This document shows, one piece after another, positions 1-5,748 of a stretch of DNA of 9,505 bases. Under the pieces are notes generated by a model. The model ran no database searches, was not told the DNA's origin, and was given only the letters and a program-made list of their open reading frames with translations. Numbering within the stretch: the first letter of the stretch is position 1; the number at the start of each line of letters is the position of its first letter. A program made the position numbers and the translations under genes. Origin of the DNA: Gp6-AA40 sp032156805 (lineage in GTDB: Bacteria > Acidobacteriota > Vicinamibacteria > Vicinamibacterales > UBA2999). Location of the stretch: the NCBI GenBank assembly GCA_032156805.1, contig JALDXQ010000249.1, forward strand, positions 1 to 9,505, in the 5' to 3' direction.

Positions 1-862
1 GCCATTCACGCCAGGCACGAGCCTCGTCGGTGTAGCCGGCGTTCATCAAGGCCAGGAGTGTGAAAGTGGCATCGCGAAGCCAGCAGTAGCGATAGTCCCA
101 GTTGCGGACGCCGCCGAGCCGCTCGGGCAGCGACGTCGTGGGGGCGGCGACGATCGCGCCGGTCGGCGCATAGGTCAGCGCCTTCAGCGTCACAAGCGAC
201 CGCACGACGGCGTCGCGCCAGGGGCCGTCGACCGTGCAACGCCCCGACCATTTCGTCCACCAGTCGTGGGTCGCGTCTAGTGCACGTTCAACGTCGAGTT
301 CCTTGTCGAGCGACACATGCGAAGGATGCCAGGTCAGATCGAAGGGGAGCCGCTGCCCCTCTGACACCACGAAATCAGCGACCGTTCGAAAGTCCTCACC
401 ATGAAGCCGCACGTCCGATTGCAGCGTCAGTGTGTCGGGACCTCCAATCGCCGAGATGCCGCGCGGAGTACTGCGGACCCACGGCACGATGCTGCCATAG
501 TCGAACCTGATTACCAGCTCGAACCGCATATGGACCTGGCCGCGACGCCCGACGACAATGCGCACGAGGTCAGGGAGCCCGCTCCGGACTGGCATGAAGT
601 CGATGAGCGATACGACGCCTTCTGCGGTTGTGAATTCAGTCTCGAGGATCAGCGTGTCCGCGTGGTACCACCGCCGCACGCTGCTGACATCACCTCGGGG
701 GGCAAGCAGCCATCGGCCGTTCTCCGGCGTCCCAAGCAACGCCGCGAAACACGCCCTGGAGTCGAATCGTGGAAAAGACAGCCAGTCTATAGAACCGTTG
801 CGGCCCACCAGCGCGGCGGTTTCGCAGTCGCCGATGAGGGCATAGTCTTCGAGCGGAAGCAC
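1..862 (-). CDS. Glycoside hydrolase family 15 enzyme (glucoamylase/trehalase type), N-terminal part
   Basis: Inverting exo-glycosidase of the GH15 family. Bacterial members cleave terminal glucose from alpha-glucans or hydrolyse trehalose, and the substrate cannot be told here. The frame reads leftward off the window edge, giving 287 residues of a protein usually near 600. The N-terminus carries the family block LPLEDYALIGDCETAALVGR followed by GSIDWLSFPRFDS (residues about 2-37). Near the cut end lies RNWDYRYCWLRDATF (residues 253-267), whose Arg263-Asp264 matches the substrate-binding WLRDA motif. The catalytic glutamates normally lie further on, outside the window. I chose GTG at 862 because family members begin only a few residues before the EDYALIGD block. 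The 19 codons up to the alternative ATG at 919 also have mixed third positions (about 10 of 19 G/C), unlike the rest of the gene. Neither start has a clear Shine-Dalgarno. It is divergent from the HD-domain gene. No signal peptide is seen, so it is likely cytosolic. Confidence 0.88.
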   Translation of the reverse strand, partial: MLPLEDYALIGDCETAALVGRNGSIDWLSFPRFDSRACFAALLGTPENGRWLLAPRGDVSSVRRWYHADTLILETEFTTAEGVVSLIDFMPVRSGLPDLVRIVVGRRGQVHMRFELVIRFDYGSIVPWVRSTPRGISAIGGPDTLTLQSDVRLHGEDFRTVADFVVSEGQRLPFDLTWHPSHVSLDKELDVERALDATHDWWTKWSGRCTVDGPWRDAVVRSLVTLKALTYAPTGAIVAAPTTSLPERLGGVRNWDYRYCWLRDATFTLLALMNAGYTDEARAWREW

Positions 863-917
863 GCACGACGTATGATACGTCGCAAACAGCTCGTCACCCG
901 GTCGAGCACCACCATAC
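863..917. promoter_or_regulatory. Divergent control region with 13-bp palindrome
   Basis: A perfect inverted repeat, ACGTAT-G-ATACGT, occupies 868-880. It offers a -10-like hexamer on each strand: TATGAT on plus (871-876) and TATCAT on minus (877-872). The plus hexamer would give a leader of about 35 bases for the HD-domain gene. A poor -35 candidate, TTCGAG at 848-853, sits 17 bases upstream. The minus hexamer lies 9 bases before the GTG at 862, which would make the GH15 transcript nearly leaderless. No convincing minus-strand -35 is visible. The palindrome could equally be an operator. If GH15 starts at ATG 919 instead, this stretch is coding and the two ATGs share the CATG at 917-920. Confidence 0.35.
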
Positions 918-2207
918 ATGTCCGCGCCTGCAACCGCCAAACGCTTCCAGATGCCATGGCTCGGGCTCGATCAGCCCGCGCGTCGCGACGTCGGCCTCAT
1001 CATCCTCTCGATGGTCGTCGTGGGAGCCGCGTACTTCGTGACCTCGGACTCCAGCGCGCTCGCGACTGGAACCGCGCTCGGCCTGTCGACAGCGGCGGGG
1101 ATGCACGCGCGGCTAGCAATGGGACGCATGCGCGCCGCCATCCAGATCGTCGGCACCGCGGCTGCGCTCTCGGCTTTGGGAGCACCCGCGCGACTCGTGG
1201 GTGTGTTGCTCATCACCGGGCTTGCCGCCGCCGAACTGATCGCCCGCCGCGCACACCGCTCCGCCATCCTTCAGGTAAGCACCTGGGTGGCCATCGTCGC
1301 GTTCCTCGCTAGTTTTTCAGGCATCGTTGCCATCATGACGCTTCCGGCGCGGGTCGTGGGTTACGAAGCCGTGGCTGCCGTGGTCGGCGGCTTCCTGAGT
1401 GGCCCGTTGATGCTGATGCTGGCTCCCCTCGCCGAGGGACTGTTCGGTCACATCACCCGGCTCACGATGAGCGAGTGGCTCAATTACGAGCACCCGCTGC
1501 TGCGCCAGCTGGCTTCCACCGCACCGGGCACGTTCCAGCATTCAGTCAACGTCGGGGTTCTTGCCGACGCCGCCGCTGGAGCCATTGGAGCAGATCCGTT
1601 ACTGGCGCGGGTCGGCGGTCTGTACCACGACGTCGGAAAGATGAACGCCCCGGAGTACTTCATCGAAAACCAGCACCAGCAGAATCCTCACGACGACCTC
1701 GATCCATCGGAAAGCGCACGAATCCTTCGCGCCCATGTTGTCGATGGAATCGAGCTCGTGCAGCGCCATCGAATGGGACAGCGCCTTGCTGACTTCGTGC
1801 GCGAGCACCATGGCACGAGCCAGATGCGATTGCTGCGCGACAAGGCCGAGGCACTCGGGCAGTCCGTTGATGACGACACCTATCGCTATCCGGGCCCGTC
1901 CCCACAATCCCGTGAAACCGGGCTCCTGATGATCGCCGACCAGCTCGAGGCCACTGCCCGCTCCAATCCCCCTGGTGACGACGCCCAGTGCGACGCTCTC
2001 GTTCATACGACGATGGAGCGGATCCAGGGCGAGCGTCAGCTGGACGAGTCCGGGCTGACCGTCGGCGATCTGGCCCGAGCCGAGCGAGGCTTCTCCCGGG
2101 CCCTGCAGGCGATGTATCACCGGCGCCTGTCGTATCCATCATCGGATGACAGGCCGCAACGCCCACGACTCGTCTTTCCGAGCCGCCGGCGCACGGTTGC
2201 GTCATGA
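918..2207 (+). CDS. Short PgpH/YqfF-like membrane HD-domain phosphodiesterase
   Basis: Probable membrane-anchored nucleotide phosphodiesterase of the 7TMR-HD (PgpH/YqfF) type, a family that hydrolyses c-di-AMP to pApA. The 429 residues split into about six hydrophobic segments (roughly 24-42, 47-62, 74-90, 92-110, 119-141, 150-172) and a cytosolic HD domain (about 190-405). Metal ligands of the family are all present: His208 in FQHS, His237-Asp238 in YHDVGK, His273 in AHVVDG, His297-His298 in EHHGT and Asp341 in MIADQ. The PgpH signatures FIENQ, NPHDD and YRYPGPSPQS are also there. Full-length PgpH proteins are commonly 700 residues or more and carry a large extracytoplasmic 7TMR-HDED domain before the membrane helices. 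That domain is absent here. The start may instead be ATG 951 (MPWLGLD), as neither start has a Shine-Dalgarno. The stop overlaps the next start (ATGA, 2204-2207), implying translational coupling. The HD family assignment is firm. The c-di-AMP substrate is inferred from motif similarity. Confidence 0.88.
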   Translation: MSAPATAKRFQMPWLGLDQPARRDVGLIILSMVVVGAAYFVTSDSSALATGTALGLSTAAGMHARLAMGRMRAAIQIVGTAAALSALGAPARLVGVLLITGLAAAELIARRAHRSAILQVSTWVAIVAFLASFSGIVAIMTLPARVVGYEAVAAVVGGFLSGPLMLMLAPLAEGLFGHITRLTMSEWLNYEHPLLRQLASTAPGTFQHSVNVGVLADAAAGAIGADPLLARVGGLYHDVGKMNAPEYFIENQHQQNPHDDLDPSESARILRAHVVDGIELVQRHRMGQRLADFVREHHGTSQMRLLRDKAEALGQSVDDDTYRYPGPSPQSRETGLLMIADQLEATARSNPPGDDAQCDALVHTTMERIQGERQLDESGLTVGDLARAERGFSRALQAMYHRRLSYPSSDDRPQRPRLVFPSRRRTVAS

Positions 2208-3283
2208 AGAGCTTGTATGCGACTGCGGGCATGTGCCTCTTGGCTGTCGCGCTCCTCGCGGGAGTGACGCTGCGATCGGGCCGCGCCCCGCTCGACGACG
2301 CGCGCCTGTTCCTCACGAATCAGTTTCAATTGCGATCCGGTGACTTCACGGAGCTCGAGCGACGGAGGGCGATCGCGCGCACGCTCGAAACTGACGACGG
2401 CCGCGAGGTGGCGACACTCGGAGTCGTGCAGATCGCAGTCCCCGCCAGCTTTTACGTCGATCAGCTTCGCGATGTTGTCGCCTTCAAGAAAGAAGGCGCC
2501 GCGGTACTCCAGATCGGGACATTTTCGACCCCGGCCCGCGTTGACGATGTCGTCCAGCTTTCGCTCGACGACCGGGACGTCGAAAGCCTGAGGCGCTGTC
2601 GTCCTGGTGATTGCAAGGTACAGCTGTCGGCTGACGCTCTCGACCGCGTGAGACGCGACGTTCCATGGGGAAGTCCGGGAGCCAGCGCGGCCGCCAATCA
2701 CACCATGCGCGAGGTCCTGGTCGACCTCGTCAATCGATATCGAAACACTGGTGACGCGGGGCTCATGACGTACGTCGATGCGGACCGGCCACTGTCGGTC
2801 TCGACTGAATTCCGCTCGATGATCGCGGCGCGCCCGGCCGTGCTCGAGCGATTTCCGGAGCTCCATCGGCACGTGGTCGACTTTCCGCAGCCACAGTCAA
2901 CGGACGTCGACGATGTCGTGTACTGGTCGAAAGAGAAAATGGGCCCCGCGGTCATCGTCAGCGTCACGCATCTCGCCATCACCCGTCTCGCGGCCGGCGC
3001 CTCGGGTATTTACGCAGCTGCATCCAAGCAGCTCTATGGCTCGCACTACTTCGACTCGTCCCTTGGCATCACGCTCCTTCTCGATGCTCGCGTCGGCAAC
3101 GAGCCGGCAACCTTCCTGGTGTATGTCAACCGCTCAAGAATCGACGCCCTGACCGGCTTCTGGGGTGGCATGAAACGCACCATCGTCCGGTCGCGGACGC
3201 GCTCGACGATGAGCAGCAGTCTGATCGAGGCGCGCGACCTCGTTGAACGTCGCTTCCGTACGCCCAGCGCGAGCACCCAATGA
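2204..3283 (+). CDS. Exported or membrane-anchored protein of unknown function
   Basis: I do not recognise this 359-residue protein as a characterised family. Residues 5-23 (YATAGMCLLAVALLAGVTL) form a hydrophobic export signal or anchor, so the rest is probably periplasmic. There is no lipobox. A cysteine pair spaced as CRPGDC (Cys132, Cys137) could form a disulfide after export. The C-terminal half has blocks that look conserved-domain-like: VVYWSKEKMGPAVIVSVTHL (239-257), ASKQLYGSHYFDSSLG (273-288) and FLVYVNRSRIDALTGFWGGM (304-323). The last 35 residues are rich in Arg and Ser. It starts inside the HD gene's stop codon and ends inside the next start codon (ATGA, 3280-3283), so it is almost certainly co-translated with both. 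No Shine-Dalgarno is visible. From context it may act in the envelope with the membrane HD protein. This is inference only. Confidence 0.85.
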   Translation: MKSLYATAGMCLLAVALLAGVTLRSGRAPLDDARLFLTNQFQLRSGDFTELERRRAIARTLETDDGREVATLGVVQIAVPASFYVDQLRDVVAFKKEGAAVLQIGTFSTPARVDDVVQLSLDDRDVESLRRCRPGDCKVQLSADALDRVRRDVPWGSPGASAAANHTMREVLVDLVNRYRNTGDAGLMTYVDADRPLSVSTEFRSMIAARPAVLERFPELHRHVVDFPQPQSTDVDDVVYWSKEKMGPAVIVSVTHLAITRLAAGASGIYAAASKQLYGSHYFDSSLGITLLLDARVGNEPATFLVYVNRSRIDALTGFWGGMKRTIVRSRTRSTMSSSLIEARDLVERRFRTPSASTQ

Positions 3284-4161
3284 CTCGACTACGTGTCGCA
3301 ACACTGCAGTACTTCATCCGGCCGCTGCAGACGTTCGAGCAATTCCGCGATCAGGTGGTCGGCCTGGTCGAAACCGCCGCCGACTACGGCACACGGCTCG
3401 TCGTGTTTCCCGAATACTTCACACTCCAGTTGCTGACACTCGCCGACGTCAGGCAACCGCTCTCCGAGCAAATCCGTCGGCTTGCCGTCCAGGAACAGCC
3501 CTTCGCCAGTTTGATGGCCGACCTCGCATCACGCCACGGCCTCTACATCGTGGCCGGAACCATCCCACACATCGATGCCGCCGGCACAGTCACCAACGTG
3601 TGCCACGTGTTCGGCCCCGATGGTCGTCACGGCGTGCAACCGAAGTTGCACATGACCCGTTTCGAGCGCGAATGGAACGTGGTGCCCGGCTCGGGTGTGA
3701 ACGTCTTCGAGACCTCTTTCGGCAGGATGGCCGTCGCCATCTGTTACGACGTCGAGTTCCCCGAGTTCGCCCGTGCAGCCGCTCGATCAGGTGCGCATGT
3801 GCTGGTCGTGCCGAGCTGCACGGACGATCGTCAGGGGTTCCTGCGAGTGCGCTACTGCGCGCAGGCGCGCGCGATCGAGAACCAGATGTACGTCATTCAT
3901 TCGTCGACGGTCGGATCACTCCCGATGGTGCCGGCGGTGTCGCTCAATTATGGTCAGGCAGCTATTTTCACCCCGAGCGATTTTGCGTTCGCGCGAGATG
4001 GAATCCTCGCTGAAGGTATTCCCAACCAGGAGACCATGGTCGTCGCGGAGTTGAATCTGGATACGATCGTCGAGAGCCATGAGTCCGGGACCGTACTGCC
4101 GCTGCGTGACAGCGGGTTCACGGCCGGACTGCTCGGGACGCCAACAGTGGTGACACTATGA
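3280..4161 (+). CDS. Carbon-nitrogen hydrolase (nitrilase superfamily, Rim1/YhcX-like)
   Basis: Cytosolic amidase of the nitrilase superfamily, 293 residues, one complete CN-hydrolase domain. The catalytic triad is visible: Glu45 in VVFPEYF, Lys122 in QPKLHM and Cys155 in AICYDVEFPE, with a further glutamate at 129 in TRFER. The blocks CTDDRQGFLRVRYCAQARA (180-198) and IFTPSDFAFARDGI (229-242) resemble the hydrolase half of Bacillus YhcX-type proteins and the Rim1-like subgroup. The physiological amide substrate of these proteins is not established, as far as I know. It begins in the ATGA overlap with the upstream exported protein and ends in another ATGA (4158-4161) with the GNAT gene. No signal peptide and no truncation are seen. 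Family confidence is high, substrate unknown. Confidence 0.93.
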   Translation: MTRLRVATLQYFIRPLQTFEQFRDQVVGLVETAADYGTRLVVFPEYFTLQLLTLADVRQPLSEQIRRLAVQEQPFASLMADLASRHGLYIVAGTIPHIDAAGTVTNVCHVFGPDGRHGVQPKLHMTRFEREWNVVPGSGVNVFETSFGRMAVAICYDVEFPEFARAAARSGAHVLVVPSCTDDRQGFLRVRYCAQARAIENQMYVIHSSTVGSLPMVPAVSLNYGQAAIFTPSDFAFARDGILAEGIPNQETMVVAELNLDTIVESHESGTVLPLRDSGFTAGLLGTPTVVTL

Positions 4162-4823
4162 GTGCTGTCGCGGACGGTATTTCGGTCAGGAACACGACGC
4201 CGGCCGACTTCACCGGGGTGATCGAGATGACTCGACGAGTCTACCCGACCAGCCCTCCCTGGACGATCGATCAGCTCGCCTCGCACCAGAGAGTCTTTCC
4301 CGAAGGGCAATTCGTGGCGCTCGACAAAGACGGCGTCGTCGTCGGCATGGCGGCAAGCCTGATCGTGCTGTGGGACGATTACGACTTCGACACCAATTGG
4401 CGGGACTTCACGGCGAACGGGATGTTCACCAATCACGATCCGACGCGCGGGCGCACGCTCTATGCCGCGGAGGTCATGGTCGATCCGACGCGTCAGGGTA
4501 TGGGCATCGGCGGTCAGATCTATGCGGCGCGGCGACAATTGGTCACGAGACTGGGGCTTCGACGCATTCGCGCCGGTGCCCGCCTGCGCGGCTACCACGA
4601 GTTCGCTTCGAAGATGTCTGCCCAGGAATACGTGACGCGCGTCGAACGAGGCGAGCTGAGAGATCCGACGTTGTCTTTTCAGCTGAAACGCGGGTTCCGC
4701 GTCGTCGCCGTGGTGTCCAGCTACCTGCGGCACGATCCGGAGAGCCTGGGGTTTGCCGCATTGATCGAGTGGCTGAACCCGGAAGCGCCCGAGAATTCAC
4801 CGGCCGCGGCGGCCGGCACGTGA
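4158..4823 (+). CDS. GNAT family N-acetyltransferase
   Basis: Acetyl-CoA-dependent N-acyltransferase of 221 residues. The GNAT fold starts near residue 8 (ISVRNTTPADFTGVIEMTRR). The beta-4 strand and pyrophosphate loop are at 102-118, with VMVDPTRQGMGIGG giving the Q-x2-G-x-G acetyl-CoA motif (113-118). The part from about 140 to 205 (HEFASKMSAQEY, LSFQLKRGFRVV, SLGFAALIEWLNP) resembles the extended GNAT domain that is fused in front of the nitrilase domain in YhcX-type bifunctional proteins. Here it is a separate gene and lies after the hydrolase, coupled by ATGA. A weak ribosome-binding stretch, GGTGA at 4149-4153, precedes the start by four bases. The Ala-rich C-terminus overlaps hairpin sequence. 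The acceptor substrate is unknown. It probably acts on the same pathway as the hydrolase. Confidence 0.9.
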   Translation: MSAVADGISVRNTTPADFTGVIEMTRRVYPTSPPWTIDQLASHQRVFPEGQFVALDKDGVVVGMAASLIVLWDDYDFDTNWRDFTANGMFTNHDPTRGRTLYAAEVMVDPTRQGMGIGGQIYAARRQLVTRLGLRRIRAGARLRGYHEFASKMSAQEYVTRVERGELRDPTLSFQLKRGFRVVAVVSSYLRHDPESLGFAALIEWLNPEAPENSPAAAAGT

Positions 4824-4838
4824 CCCACGTCACGCCGG
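4813..4838. terminator. Hairpin across two convergent stop codons
   Basis: The stops of the GNAT gene (4821-4823) and the minus-strand stress-protein gene (4830-4832) are six bases apart. A perfect 6-bp stem CGTGAC/GTCACG with the loop CCAC (4819-4834) contains both. It extends through CCGG/CCGG (4813-4816 with 4835-4838) past a 2-base bulge. A second stem, CCGGCC/GGCCGG (4800-4805 with 4811-4816), would compete with it. There is no T-tract on either strand, so this is not a canonical intrinsic terminator. It may pause polymerase or stabilise 3' ends in both directions. Confidence 0.35.
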
Positions 4839-5702
4839 ATGTAACGGAACGACCAGGACCGAACACGGGGCGCGGTTGATGACGGCTTCCGCGACGCTGC
4901 CGAGCGCGAGCCTGGCGAGGCCGGTACGACCGCGTGTCCCCACCACGATCAGGGAGGTGGCCACGGCCTGAGCAGCATCGAGGATGCCTTGCGCCGGTGA
5001 ATTGCGCAACACGAGAGCCTCGGCATCCACGGATGTCTTTTCCAGCGCAGCAGTCAGTCTCTCCCGCGCAGCCGCCTCGAGGTGTTCGACGACGTCGGGC
5101 GGAATCGGCCATGGCGTCATCGCCCCTGGCAGTCCGGCCGCACCCATGTACGCTGTTTCGTCGATGTCGAGGCAGTGTACCAATCGAAAGCGAACGCCTC
5201 GGCGACTGGCTTCTGCCGCGGCCGTGTTCACGGCCGGGAGGGACGGATCGGAGAAGTCGGTGGCACCAAGGACGCCACCTCCCGTCGGTGAGGGCCGGGC
5301 AACGAGGACCGGAACGTCCGCCAGCCTCGCCACTCGCAGGGCTGTTCCACCAGCTCCGACAACAATGAGACCCGCTCCATGCCGCTCGGCGACGGCGAGA
5401 ATGCCCGCATGCGCGGTCCCGCTCTCAATCTCGATCGGCATCGTGTCCGAAGCCGCGCCAATGACGGCCCCCAGGCGGCTTCGAACCGCAGTCGTGGCTT
5501 TGCGGGTCAAGTCAGCATGAAATGCGCCATCACCGCCAGGGTCCTGCGGGAACAGCGCACGAGCAGCGAACACCTCCGGCAGTACGTGACAGACAATCGT
5601 CTTCGCGCCTGTCTGCGACGCGACGCCGTGCCCCTGACGAAGGGCCGCATCGGCAGCCTCACTCAAGTCAGTTGCGCACAGCACGGGGCCACGAAGTTCC
5701 AC
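4830..5702 (-). CDS. Tandem universal stress protein (UspA superfamily)
   Basis: Cytosolic stress protein of 290 residues made of two USP domains (about 4-137 and 142-287). The second has the full ATP-binding motif G-x2-G-x9-G-S, read as GTRGRTGLARLALGSV (255-270). The family places this loop at the nucleotide phosphates. The first domain has only GAGGTALRVARLADVPVLVA at the same place and lacks the G-S-V-A-E stretch, so it is probably unable to bind ATP and may serve dimerisation or regulation. The start is GTG at 5702, fixed by an AGGAGG six bases upstream (5714-5709 on minus) and by the usual USP opening (PVLCATDLSE). It is divergent from the transporter gene 46 bases away and convergent with the GNAT gene. 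Pairing with an ion transporter suggests a role in stress control of transport, which is inference. Confidence 0.93.
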   Translation of the reverse strand: MELRGPVLCATDLSEAADAALRQGHGVASQTGAKTIVCHVLPEVFAARALFPQDPGGDGAFHADLTRKATTAVRSRLGAVIGAASDTMPIEIESGTAHAGILAVAERHGAGLIVVGAGGTALRVARLADVPVLVARPSPTGGGVLGATDFSDPSLPAVNTAAAEASRRGVRFRLVHCLDIDETAYMGAAGLPGAMTPWPIPPDVVEHLEAAARERLTAALEKTSVDAEALVLRNSPAQGILDAAQAVATSLIVVGTRGRTGLARLALGSVAEAVINRAPCSVLVVPLHPA

Positions 5703-5748
5703 AGTTCGCCTCCTGAACGTAGACGGCGCATATCATAGCTCGCACAAC
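5703..5748. promoter_or_regulatory. Divergent promoter region between stress protein and transporter
   Basis: All of the control DNA for two divergent genes must lie in or near these 46 bases. TATCAT (5731-5736) is a -10-like hexamer on plus, 12 bases before the transporter ATG. On minus the overlapping TATGAT (5737-5732) would place transcription about 20-25 bases before the stress-protein GTG, just upstream of its AGGAGG. No good -35 is visible on either strand, so an activator or an alternative sigma factor may be needed. The TATCATA core echoes the motif at 868-880 and at 8036-8041. Confidence 0.35.
5709..5714 (-). promoter_or_regulatory. Strong ribosome binding site of the stress-protein gene
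   Basis: AGGAGG on the minus strand, six bases before the GTG at 5702. This decides a non-ATG start and contrasts with the absence of any such site before the divergent transporter. Confidence 0.85.

Noticed and set aside
401..1312. Long plus-strand open frame of 303 codons across the GH15 gene and the start of the HD gene
   Set aside because: The translation is rich in Arg, His and Pro with no recognisable domain. It overlaps GH15 on the opposite strand and the HD gene in another frame, both with strong family motifs.
2117..2872. Minus-strand open frame of 251 codons
   Set aside because: It lies antisense to the exported-protein gene, which has a signal peptide and ATGA links. The antisense product shows no family motif.
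3243..4013. Plus-strand open frame of 256 codons overlapping the nitrilase
   Set aside because: Arg-rich shadow frame of the nitrilase gene, whose catalytic residues are all intact in the other frame.
3954..4733. Minus-strand open frame of 259 codons
   Set aside because: Antisense to the nitrilase end and the GNAT gene, without a motif. The sense frames have clear families.
4543..5112. Minus-strand open frame of 189 codons
   Set aside because: It runs across the convergent junction in a frame other than the stress protein, and its composition is Arg/Gly-rich and shadow-like.
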